Part shown: positions 56,285 through 64,000 of the stretch, piece after piece | Layout of the letters: each line of letters opens with the position of its first letter | Position numbering within the stretch: the first letter of the stretch is position 1 | Assembly (NCBI RefSeq): GCF_963675905.1 | Contig: NZ_OY780936.1 | Coordinates: 372,001 to 436,000, forward strand | Direction: 5' to 3' | Source: an uncultured Bacteroides sp. | Lineage (GTDB): Bacteria; Bacteroidota; Bacteroidia; Bacteroidales; Bacteroidaceae | Length of the DNA: 64,000 nucleotides | Position numbers and translations under genes: made by a program | Notes under the pieces: generated by a model | What the model saw: the letters and a program-made list of their open reading frames with translations, nothing else | What the model was told of the DNA's origin: nothing | Database searches by the model: none

Positions 56285-57094
56285 CTAGAATGAAATAGTT
56301 GCTTTGTCTGCTTTGAGAGAAACATTGATCTCTGAATCTTTTGTTTTACCCTTCCATACCATCTTTTTACATTCAGTCTTAGGTAAGCTAACATAATTAT
56401 TTCCCTTTCCTGTAAGATGTTCTTCGTTGATATCACATTTATCTACATTCCAGTTATTCAGGTTCTCAAGATCTATACTGAAGATATTTATCTTATTATT
56501 AGTAAGAGAAATGTGAGCATAATAGCCTGAAATATTTAATCTGTCTATTTTACATGAATCTATAAGGACATCATTAACTGCATAAATAGTAGCTTCTTTT
56601 AATGTCATCTTTTTGAATACTGTTCCCATCTTATTGGATTCATTTCTTATCGATAACGAAGAAGTAGAGTCGGTATAAAGATTGAAGTTAGAATGCATTC
56701 TCTTAAACTTGTATTTATCAAGAAGGGCTGTTAATTGTTTTTCCGGATAACTTAGCACAATAACAAGTGTATCGCCCGATACTTGTTTATTTATCATAAA
56801 AGATAATTCTTTTGGATAGTAAAACAGTCCTTTTTGTTGCTCGTTTTTAAATGGCTGAACTATCAACGAACCTGATATATCATGTATATCATTGTTACTT
56901 TCATCAATAAATCTGATAACTTTATACTGGGAGACGTTTATTGAATCGACCTTTCCGGACAACTTATCATTTGATAAAAAGTTTTTTTCAGTTTTACCAA
57001 TCGGAGCAAAAAACCGTAAATGAATAATAAATATCACCGATAATAATAACACCGATGATATGATTGCTAATAATATAACTGTTGTGCGTCTCAT
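56285..57094 (-). CDS. Membrane-anchored exported protein of the ABC operon
   Basis: This 269-residue protein has one N-terminal membrane segment (TVILLAIISSVLLLSVIFII) and an otherwise soluble, periplasm-facing domain with no recognised family. The strand-rich pattern (SLIVQPFKNE, ISLTNNKINIFSIDLENL) suggests a beta-structured adhesin-like or accessory fold. Its start overlaps the GntR gene by 4 bp, so it belongs to the operon. It is probably an accessory part of the transporter or its sensed target. Confidence 0.7.
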   Translation of the reverse strand: MRRTTVILLAIISSVLLLSVIFIIHLRFFAPIGKTEKNFLSNDKLSGKVDSINVSQYKVIRFIDESNNDIHDISGSLIVQPFKNEQQKGLFYYPKELSFMINKQVSGDTLVIVLSYPEKQLTALLDKYKFKRMHSNFNLYTDSTSSLSIRNESNKMGTVFKKMTLKEATIYAVNDVLIDSCKIDRLNISGYYAHISLTNNKINIFSIDLENLNNWNVDKCDINEEHLTGKGNNYVSLPKTECKKMVWKGKTKDSEINVSLKADKATISF

Positions 57095-57471
57095 TGTCTG
57101 ATACTATTTTGTTTCTTACTAAATTCGTTATACATATTTTCAATTTTCTCCATAGGAATATCCAATGTGTAGATTTGATGGAAAAACCATTCAAGGTCTT
57201 CTTCTATAAAACGCTTCCTGCGGAGAGATAAAATCAATTTCTTTGCACCGGTAGATACAAAGTATCCAATGCCTCTTTTATTGTAAATTATGTTCTGAGA
57301 CTGAAGATAATCAAATGAGCGCATTGCGGTATTTGAGTTGACTTCTACAATGGAAGCGTATTCTCTGACTGACGGAATTCTCTCTTCCTCAGGATATTGC
57401 CCGAAGATAATCTCGTCACATATTCTATCTGCTATCTGCAAATAAATAGCTTTACTTTCTTTAAAGTTCAT
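57091..57471 (-). CDS. GntR-family regulator, YtrA-like
   Basis: This 126-residue protein has an N-terminal winged helix (IYLQIADRICDEII, ERIPSVREYASIVEVNSNTAMRSFDYLQ, NKRGIGYFV) and only a short helical tail for dimerisation, as in the YtrA subfamily. YtrA proteins repress their own ABC operons by binding GTGTA...TACAC palindromes. A matching palindrome (GTGTACTA-N6-TAGTACAC) lies at 59557 on the predicted start site. It is the third gene of four. Confidence 0.9.
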   Translation of the reverse strand: MNFKESKAIYLQIADRICDEIIFGQYPEEERIPSVREYASIVEVNSNTAMRSFDYLQSQNIIYNKRGIGYFVSTGAKKLILSLRRKRFIEEDLEWFFHQIYTLDIPMEKIENMYNEFSKKQNSIRQ

Positions 57472-57475
57472 ATGC

Positions 57476-58312
57476 TTAGAGTCTATTAATAATTTCAGAG
57501 TCTTTAAATCGGAAATAAGAGATAACCCAGTTAAAAAGAGTCAGAACAGAAAAAAGAAAGATAATATTTCGCCTTGTTGTCCATTTTTCTATTATTTCCC
57601 TGCAATAATCTCCTACACTAAACAACTGACTTTCATTGAACAGAGAATTTACCAATAAGGCGTCTACCGCATAAAAAAGCAGAGTTATTGCTATACCTGT
57701 TGCAAGAGTTTTGATGAACGGGTTCTTATACCACAATGTACTTCCTAAAATAAATAAAGACTGGAAAAAGAGATATACAGAAAACAGAGCTGTAAATTCC
57801 ATCCAATTATCTGTCATTGCATCTGGATTTTGACTACATAATCCTTGTGTAATATTTACTGCAGTTATATTAAATTCTGGATAACGTATTGAGAGTATTG
57901 CTATCCTGGTATAATCGGCTAATTTAAAAGCAACAAAAAAAGCGATTATAAATACAACAACAGCGGGAAGGAATCTTGAGAAGAATTTTTCAAAATTTGT
58001 TGCCGGAGTCATCAAATATGCAATCCTCTTAGTTTTGTCTTTCATTTTTTCCATCATTAGTGATGCGAAAAGGCATCCAAATCCCCAGAAAATAAATGTT
58101 GCAGGTATCAGATAATTATTATCTCCATTCGATGGATTATAATTATAATTAGTTCTTGATTTGAATTCAGAAAGTCCTATAAAACTAAAGATTATCGCCA
58201 TTATGGCATATAACATCACAAAACGAAGAAGCATTGTTTTCCAGTTCTCTATAAAATCTTTTTTATAGAGAAGAGTAAAGCGCTTAATACATATAAAATT
58301 ATTCTTTATCAT
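57476..58312 (-). CDS. ABC transporter permease-like membrane protein
   Basis: This 278-residue protein has about six membrane segments and no known extracellular domain. It sits between the ATPase (11 bp upstream) and the GntR gene (4 bp downstream), matching permeases of YtrA-type operons, which often handle cell-envelope stress or peptide antibiotics. The family could not be fixed from sequence. Confidence 0.75.
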   Translation of the reverse strand: MIKNNFICIKRFTLLYKKDFIENWKTMLLRFVMLYAIMAIIFSFIGLSEFKSRTNYNYNPSNGDNNYLIPATFIFWGFGCLFASLMMEKMKDKTKRIAYLMTPATNFEKFFSRFLPAVVVFIIAFFVAFKLADYTRIAILSIRYPEFNITAVNITQGLCSQNPDAMTDNWMEFTALFSVYLFFQSLFILGSTLWYKNPFIKTLATGIAITLLFYAVDALLVNSLFNESQLFSVGDYCREIIEKWTTRRNIIFLFSVLTLFNWVISYFRFKDSEIINRL

Positions 58313-58323
58313 AACCTTGATTT

Positions 58324-59163
58324 TTAATTTTGAAGATAAACTTTCAATTTGTCAGTATTAGCTAGCAGAGCATTAAATAATAGTTCAAGATTAATAGCCG
58401 ACTCCTCGTTCTCTTTATTAGGAAGAATCATGCTTTTCCCTTGAATGGAAGGAGAAACATACAGTGCTTCCTCTGCTGATTCATTACTTGAGGTTTCTAC
58501 AAATAATAGCTTCTGACAAATTTCTGAAACAGATTCATTCAGCAAAACTTTATTGCTGTCCATCACAATTACATGTTCCAGTAGGTTATCAACATCTTTA
58601 ACCTGATGAGTAGAAATAATGATAGTTTTTTCATCGCTCATTCCAGATGCTATAAACTTTCTAAACTGACTTTTTCCAGGAATATCCAGTCCGTTTGTTG
58701 GTTCATCCATAACAAGAAGAGAAGTGTTTGTAGCTAATGCAAAGCTCATATAGACTTTCTTTTTCTGTCCCATTGATAAGGCTCCAAGATGCACATCCAT
58801 ATTCAAATCAAAGCAATGCAGATATTTCTCGAGGTTTTCCTCACTGAAACGAGGATAGAATGATTTATTGGATTCAACATACTTGCGAAAAGAGATCGCT
58901 GGTAAATCAAATTCCTCTGGCACAATATAAATATCCTGAAGTGTTTTAGGCAATCTTTTAGATACGTCTTCATTATCAAAATCAACCTTTCCACTTTTTG
59001 GCATTAAAAGCCCTGTAATAAGATATAAAAGTGTTGATTTTCCAACGCCGTTCTTACCTAACAAACCATACACTTTACCCTTTTCAACCGATAGAGAGAA
59101 GTTCTCAAATAGTTTCTTGTGTGACCTCTTGTATACAAAGGACAGATTCTCAATTTTTAGCAT
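58324..59163 (-). CDS. ABC transporter ATP-binding protein
   Basis: This 279-residue ATPase has Walker A GLLGKNGVGKSTLL, the signature LSMGQKKKVYM (Q in place of the second G of LSGGQ) and Walker B LLVMDEPTNGLD. The C-terminal 60 residues form a small regulatory tail. It is the first gene of the operon. The predicted transcript has an unusually long leader of about 410 nt. Confidence 0.9.
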   Translation of the reverse strand: MLKIENLSFVYKRSHKKLFENFSLSVEKGKVYGLLGKNGVGKSTLLYLITGLLMPKSGKVDFDNEDVSKRLPKTLQDIYIVPEEFDLPAISFRKYVESNKSFYPRFSEENLEKYLHCFDLNMDVHLGALSMGQKKKVYMSFALATNTSLLVMDEPTNGLDIPGKSQFRKFIASGMSDEKTIIISTHQVKDVDNLLEHVIVMDSNKVLLNESVSEICQKLLFVETSSNESAEEALYVSPSIQGKSMILPNKENEESAINLELLFNALLANTDKLKVYLQN

Positions 59164-59556
59164 CTTATTTCAATTTATTATTTAATTATCATTTACTCCA
59201 AACTTGCAGTTTACTAATTAGAAACAGTTGCACTACAGTAATCATGATACCAGTAGTGTTACTATAATTACGATAAAGGCTACTATAACCATTGTTCTAC
59301 AATTTTAAATTAAATACTCAATACAAAACTTTTATATAATAAACTCTGTAACATTCATGTTAAGTTCTTTGGCTATGATATATATAAATTGTATGCCTAA
59401 AATAAAGTAAACAGTATAATCCCTTTTGAATCTACTATTCTATTATTTATTGAATCATAATTATTCTTCGTACAATTACATATTATATATGTATAAACTT
59501 TAAATAACTGATTACTTTATGTATAGCCTAATATTTTATAAATAGATATTAAAATA
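59164..59556. other. Predicted long leader of the ABC operon
   Basis: No gene is visible; the longest minus-strand frame starting at an ATG here is eight codons. The segment is very AT-rich. A weak partial match to the operator (ACTATAAT) occurs at 59261-59270 and 59281-59288. Confidence 0.4.
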
Positions 59557-59611
59557 GTGTACTATAATAGTAGTACACCGCAAATGTAAAAGTATAATTT
59601 GAAATAACAAA
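59557..59611 (-). promoter_or_regulatory. Promoter with GntR-type operator on the start site
   Basis: On the minus strand, TTTG (59611-59608), 19 bp and TACATTTG (59588-59581) form a consensus promoter. Immediately downstream, GTGTACTA-N6-TAGTACAC (59557-59578) covers the predicted start near 59577. This is the classic position for repression by the YtrA-like protein. Confidence 0.75.
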
Positions 59612-59785
59612 ACAAACTGAAGAAAAATTTTATTTTTTTTGAATTGGAATTATGCACGGTAAGTCAAAAGAACTGAATATATTGGGGCTTATTCCTTTTG
59701 ATTGACTTTGTTTAGTTTGTGATTTGAAAGATTGTTATAAGCAATCAATATGATAAAAGAGACGGTTGGATTGATTGATACAAAA

Positions 59786-59825
59786 AAAGAGACTAAACAT
59801 TTCTATCAAAATGTCTAGTCTCTTT
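59786..59825 (-). terminator. guaA terminator
   Basis: AAAGAGACTA and TAGTCTCTTT, extended by ACATTT/AAATGT, form a long stem. It is followed by TTTTTTTG in the minus direction, 38 bp beyond the guaA stop. Confidence 0.85.
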
Positions 59826-59862
59826 CCAAAATATCCCAAGTCATTCCCCTTAAGGAACGATA

Positions 59863-61386
59863 CTATTCCCACTCAATAGTTGCAGGTGGCTTAGAACTAA
59901 TATCATAAGTAACGCGGTTCACACCTTTTACCTTGTTGATGATTTCATTAGAAATCTTTCCAAGGAATTCGTAAGGTAGGTGAGCCCAGTCGGCTGTCAT
60001 GGCATCGGTTGAAGTAACGGCACGAAGTGCTACTGCATTTTCGTATGTTCTTTCGTCACCCATTACACCTACAGACTGTACTGGAAGAAGGATAACACCT
60101 GCTTGCCATACCTGATCGTAAAGTCCCCATTCACGTAGTCCGCTGATGAAGATATCATCTGCTTCCTGAAGTACGCGTACTTTATCTGGAGTGATATCGC
60201 CAAGAATACGAACGGCTAAACCTGGACCTGGGAAAGGATGACGGTTGATAAGATGCTCCATCATACCAAGCTTGCGACCTACACGACGAACTTCATCTTT
60301 GAAAAGAAGGCGAAGAGGTTCGCAAAGTTTCAGGTTCATCTTTTCTGGAAGACCACCTACATTGTGATGGCTCTTGATTACTGTACCGGTGATAGAAAGA
60401 GATTCAATGCAGTCGGGATAAATAGTACCCTGAGCAAGCCATTTCACATCTTTCAGTTTGCGGGCTTCTTCATCGAATACATCAATAAAGCCTTTACCAA
60501 TAATCTTACGTTTATGTTCTGGTTCAGTTACACCTGCCAGTTCGCCAAAGAATTTATCTTTTGCATTTACACCAATTACGTTCAAACCAAGGTGTTCGTA
60601 GTCGGTTAATACATTTTCAAATTCATTTTTACGAAGCATTCCGTGGTCTACGAAAATACAAGTCAGGTTCTTACCAATTGCTTTGTTAAGCAATACAGCA
60701 GCAACAGATGAATCTACACCGCCCGAAAGGCCAAGAACCACTTTGTCGTCTCCAAGTTGTTGTTTCAAATCGGCAACAGTACTTTCAATGAAAGAAGCAG
60801 GGCTCCAGTCTTGCTTGCATCCGCAAACATCTACAACGAAGTTGCGAAGAATCTGTGTACCATCAGTTGTATGGAATACTTCAGGGTGGAACTGTACGCC
60901 CCATATTTGTTCACCTTCAACCTGATAAGCTGCGATAGCAACCTCATTTGTTGAAGCGATAGTTTTAAAATTATCAGGAATGGCAGTGATAGTATCACCA
61001 TGGCTCATCCATACCTGTGAGTTCTTTTCTACTCCTTTAAACAATACGTTGTCTTTGCAGAAAGAACCAAGATTAGCACGTCCGTATTCACGAGTAGCAG
61101 CCGGTTCAACTTTACCACCATTAGTATAAGCGATAAATTGTGCACCATAACAGATTCCTAAAATAGGATATTTTCCTCGGATTTCGCTTAGATCGATTTT
61201 GAAAGCCGCATCATCGTATACAGAGAAAGGGCTTCCGGAAAGAATAACTCCCTTTATAGATTCATCGTCCTTAGGGAATTTGTTGTAAGGTAGAATCTCG
61301 CAATACGTGTCCAGCTCACGAACCCTGCGACCAATAAGTTGGGTGGTCTGAGAACCGAAATCAAGAATGATAATCTTTTCTTGCAT
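59863..61386 (-). CDS. guaA: GMP synthase (glutamine-hydrolysing)
   Basis: This 507-residue enzyme converts XMP to GMP with ATP and glutamine. The class I amidotransferase domain comes first ([17 protein letters not shown], nucleophile C79 in GICYGAQ, VQFHPEV), then the ATP pyrophosphatase domain ([15 protein letters not shown]) and the C-terminal dimerisation domain ending [12 protein letters not shown]. The start at 61386 ([10 protein letters not shown]) fits the family; the longer frame to 61458 would run over the promoter. Confidence 0.97.
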   Translation of the reverse strand: MQEKIIILDFGSQTTQLIGRRVRELDTYCEILPYNKFPKDDESIKGVILSGSPFSVYDDAAFKIDLSEIRGKYPILGICYGAQFIAYTNGGKVEPAATREYGRANLGSFCKDNVLFKGVEKNSQVWMSHGDTITAIPDNFKTIASTNEVAIAAYQVEGEQIWGVQFHPEVFHTTDGTQILRNFVVDVCGCKQDWSPASFIESTVADLKQQLGDDKVVLGLSGGVDSSVAAVLLNKAIGKNLTCIFVDHGMLRKNEFENVLTDYEHLGLNVIGVNAKDKFFGELAGVTEPEHKRKIIGKGFIDVFDEEARKLKDVKWLAQGTIYPDCIESLSITGTVIKSHHNVGGLPEKMNLKLCEPLRLLFKDEVRRVGRKLGMMEHLINRHPFPGPGLAVRILGDITPDKVRVLQEADDIFISGLREWGLYDQVWQAGVILLPVQSVGVMGDERTYENAVALRAVTSTDAMTADWAHLPYEFLGKISNEIINKVKGVNRVTYDISSKPPATIEWE

Positions 61387-61421
61387 AATATAATAATGTA
61401 TAGTTTGGAATTTTATGCATG

Positions 61422-61429
61422 CAAAAATA
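61422..61429 (-). promoter_or_regulatory. guaA -7 box
   Basis: The minus strand reads TATTTTTG, 35 bp upstream of the guaA start and directly next to the CCAATAA array. The array overlaps the place where the -33 element should be. Confidence 0.55.
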
Positions 61430-61440
61430 CACATTATTCG

Positions 61441-61512
61441 CCAATAAATAAAAACCATTCACCAATAATTTGAAATCTACCGCCAATAAATTAAATTCTA
61501 TCACCAATAATG
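61441..61512. repeat. 21-bp phased array (CCAATAA box)
   Basis: CCAATAA, preceded by CG or CA, occurs at 61441, 61462, 61483 and 61504, exactly 21 bp apart. On the minus strand this is TTATTGG, placed just upstream of the guaA -7 box, so it might regulate guaA. The rest of the gap to 61872 holds no gene; TGATCTTTCCCGG and a 15-bp AT-rich stretch are unremarkable. Confidence 0.85.
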
Positions 61513-61872
61513 ATCTTTCCCGGAATGGGTTTACCCTTTTTTATTTTCTGAAATCAGGAGTATAATGGTCTTGATAATCTGCGGAAAAACTAGTGCTGTT
61601 TTTTGTTATTATAGGGGGTGGAACTAATTTTTCCGCAGCTTATAATCAGATAGTTAAGCCGAAAAGTAAAACGTATTGTCAGAATATAACCTTATAAGTT
61701 GTCTCTGAAAACGGAAAAGCTGAGTTAAAATGTGTTTCATGGCTGTAAATGAGTGTTTTATTTCGCGTAAAATGGATATAAAAGCAATAATTGGATAAAA
61801 TTATTATATGGCATTGAGTAAACCATTTGGTTTATTCGTACTAAATTTACAGAATCAAATTATTATGGAAAG

Positions 61873-64000
61873 ATGAAACGAATAATATTACTATTTTGCC
61901 TTTTTGTCTCTTTACAGTTAAATGCTCAGCATATTCAAATTCCTGCTTCTTTAGATCAGGAACATCCTCGTGTACTGACTAATGCCAAGGGGAAAGAAGA
62001 GACAAAACAGTTAATAGCTAACGAAGCATGGGCTAAAGATGTTTATACTAAACTGAAACTTCGCATAGATACTTATGTGAATCGTCATATAACAGATCCC
62101 GAATGGATTGTTTCACGATTGCAGATGTATTGGAAAACGCATAGTACAGATGTTTTCATTAACGGAGAAGTTTATTCTCATGCCGAAGGATGTGCTCCTG
62201 TTCCAACGGTTCGCTATACAGGAACTCGTGCTGCCACCACTATTTATAGTCGACCTAAACTGGAAGATATACTTCCTTACATGGACGATCCACAGGGACT
62301 TTATTTCCACAATAATTCCAAGGAAGGCAGACCGCTGGAATGGGCTGAACAATCGAAAACCGGACGGAATATAGAGTCTATTAATCTGGGAATTATGAAT
62401 ATGGCCCGAGATGCGGCTTTTGTTTACTGGATTTCCGGCGAAGAAAAATATGCAAAGTTTGCTCAGGATCTTTTCGATATGTATATGACGGGTATGTATT
62501 ACCGTAAAGTACCTTATGATTTGAATCACGGACATCAGCAAACACTTGTTGGACTCTCTTCTTTTGAAGTTATTCATGAAGATATATTGAATGCACTTGT
62601 TTCCGCTTACGATTTCCTATACTATTATCTGAAAGAACAAAAGGCAGATAAGATGGACATATATGCCACTACTTTTAAAAAGTTTGCAGATAATATAATA
62701 GATAGAGGTGTTCCTCACAATAACTGGGATTTATTTCAGGCTGTCTATATAAATAACATTGGACTAATCCTGGAAGACAATGACCGTTATGCCGATAAAA
62801 AAGGGCGTGGCTATTATCTTGATTATGTACTTAATAAATCAAGCATTCGTCAGTGGTCGCTCACTAAATTAATGAATTATGGTTTCGATCCTAATACAGG
62901 AATCTGGGGAGAATGCCCGGGCTACAGCCAGAATGTAGTGGCTGATTTCGCCAATTTTGTAGATATGTATGCTCGCACTATGAATTTTGATGCATTGGAA
63001 CAGATGCCGGTCATAAAGAAAGCTGTTGCGCATATTCCACAATATCTTTTCCCGAACGGATTAACTACTGGTTTTGGAGATACACACTACGGAAAACCTC
63101 GTACCGATTTCTATGCACGGATGATAGCCAATGCGCAGAAATTCAATAAAAAAGAGCAGGAGAACTATTTTACGGGAATGTATAAACTGTTAAATGAAGA
63201 TGCCGGAAAGGCAACTAAAGATAAAAAGAATATTCCGGCTGAGATCACTTCTTTTTTCAGTGATAAACCTCTGGTGCTCGATCCTTCGGTAGCGACAGGC
63301 AAAATTGAAGACTATACATCTCCTTTGTTTTATGCTCCTAATGTAAGTTGGCTGGTTCAGCGCAATAGCATGAATCCCCGATATGGATTAATGATTTCTG
63401 AAGCGGCATCGTTAGGCAACCACATGCATTCCAACGGTATAACGATGGAACTTTACGGTAAAGGCTATATTCTTGGACCCGATGCTGGTCTTGGATCCGG
63501 ATACTTTGCACAGGATTATGCGGAATATTACTCACAGTTCCTTGCTCACAATACTGTTATTGTAGATGGAATTTCGCGTTATCCGGAAATGAAAAGTAAT
63601 CATGGTTTTGAGGTGAAAGGTAATTATCCTCAGTCCGAACAAAGAGATGGGATATATACCGGAATAACATATTCTGATGTCTCTTTTCTGGAACCGGAAA
63701 CACAAGCTGATCAGAATCGTTTGATGAGTATTATCAGAACTGACGATAAACATGGATATTATGTAGATGTTTTCCGCTCGAAGAAACAAAAGGGTGGTGA
63801 TAAGATGCACGATTATATCTATCACAACCTTGGCCAGAAGATATCTGTAGCAGATGCTGCCAGTGGCGATTCTCTTAATTTGAAACCAACCGATGATCTT
63901 GCTTTTGCGGGAGCACACCTGTATGCTTATTCTTATTTGTATAATCAGAAATCGCAGGTTACCGACAAGGATATAAAAACTACCTTCACCATGAACATGC
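61873..64000 (+). CDS. Heparinase II/III-family polysaccharide lyase (3' truncated by window edge)
   Basis: At least 709 residues are present. The start ATG at 61873 gives a signal peptide (MKRIILLFCLFVSLQLNAQ). Residues about 20-400 form the helical toroid (LTNAKGKEETKQLI, VPHNNWDLFQAVYINN, WGECPGYSQNV), and the heparinase II/III beta-sandwich begins near residue 480 with LGNHMHSNGITMELYG, YYSQFLAHNTVIVDG. These Asn, Tyr and His positions match the lyase catalytic set. Substrate is an acidic glycan of unknown type. It is divergent from guaA. Confidence 0.87.
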   Translation, partial: MKRIILLFCLFVSLQLNAQHIQIPASLDQEHPRVLTNAKGKEETKQLIANEAWAKDVYTKLKLRIDTYVNRHITDPEWIVSRLQMYWKTHSTDVFINGEVYSHAEGCAPVPTVRYTGTRAATTIYSRPKLEDILPYMDDPQGLYFHNNSKEGRPLEWAEQSKTGRNIESINLGIMNMARDAAFVYWISGEEKYAKFAQDLFDMYMTGMYYRKVPYDLNHGHQQTLVGLSSFEVIHEDILNALVSAYDFLYYYLKEQKADKMDIYATTFKKFADNIIDRGVPHNNWDLFQAVYINNIGLILEDNDRYADKKGRGYYLDYVLNKSSIRQWSLTKLMNYGFDPNTGIWGECPGYSQNVVADFANFVDMYARTMNFDALEQMPVIKKAVAHIPQYLFPNGLTTGFGDTHYGKPRTDFYARMIANAQKFNKKEQENYFTGMYKLLNEDAGKATKDKKNIPAEITSFFSDKPLVLDPSVATGKIEDYTSPLFYAPNVSWLVQRNSMNPRYGLMISEAASLGNHMHSNGITMELYGKGYILGPDAGLGSGYFAQDYAEYYSQFLAHNTVIVDGISRYPEMKSNHGFEVKGNYPQSEQRDGIYTGITYSDVSFLEPETQADQNRLMSIIRTDDKHGYYVDVFRSKKQKGGDKMHDYIYHNLGQKISVADAASGDSLNLKPTDDLAFAGAHLYAYSYLYNQKSQVTDKDIKTTFTMNM

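Noticed and set aside
56285-59163. Lantibiotic or bacteriocin self-immunity cluster
   Set aside because: The ABC/GntR layout fits, but no precursor peptide or modification gene is visible; the general YtrA-type reading is safer.

Overview
The window looks like chromosome of a Bacteroides-type member of the Bacteroidales. The case rests on promoters of the TTTG / TAnnTTTG type, starts with almost no Shine-Dalgarno sequence, many exported glycan-degrading enzymes, DUF3836-type small exported proteins, a FeoA-FeoB fusion with its cysteine-rich partner, and short AT-rich gene gaps. Species cannot be fixed from the sequence alone.

Layout. 1-4.4 kb: 3' truncated mutS2, then pflB-pflA (anaerobic pyruvate cleavage). 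4.65-8.4 kb: tRNA-Ser(UGA), a lone SF1 helicase-nuclease protein that could be a defence gene, then a repeat-filled gap. 8.4-14.8 kb: a broken polysaccharide-utilisation segment (PL38-like lyase, GH28-like beta-helix enzyme, GH97 with an in-frame stop after its signal peptide, and a relic of an AraC-type regulator). 14.9-18.4 kb: putA. 18.9-22.6 kb: a DUF6144-like Cys-rich protein, a NimA-like flavoprotein, 1.6 kb of decayed DNA with phased repeats, and two small exported proteins. 22.7-34.6 kb: PHP hydrolase, SusA-like GH13 plus DUF5916 outer-membrane protein, a LytS/LytTR two-component pair, an Arg/Asp-rich exported protein and a tricorn-like protease. 34.8-44.3 kb: frameshifted double ABC ATPase, M48-like protein lacking the first zinc histidine, glutamine synthetase, tRNA-Cys, feoAB and its partner, tilS. 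44.5-49.7 kb: a seven-gene arsenic operon (arsR, thioredoxin, arsF, arsG, arsP, an arsC-arsM fusion, acr3) with two matching operators. 49.8-64 kb: ABM monooxygenase, nitronate monooxygenase-like enzyme, acyltransferase, GH31, a GntR-regulated ABC operon, guaA, and the start of a heparinase II/III-type lyase.

The main unexplained signal lies between genes. At least six gaps hold short tandem arrays with a 21-23 bp period. Each array has its own short box (CCGG/CCCG, TGTACA, ACCCGGGT, CCAATAA, ATTGGTSAAT), while the sequence between boxes drifts. Two further gaps hold GTGAGGG-rich elements with inverted ends and steps of about 8, 11 and 19-20 bp. A separate family of about 48-bp palindromes (AAATCCTGC...GCAGGATTT) occurs four times, and a promoter module of about 72 bp occurs twice. 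I do not recognise a published description of the phased arrays.

Two regulatory circuits can be read directly. In the arsenic operon the operator half-sites flank the -7 box. In the ABC operon a GTGTACTA/TAGTACAC palindrome sits on the predicted start site, as expected for the operon's own YtrA-like GntR protein.
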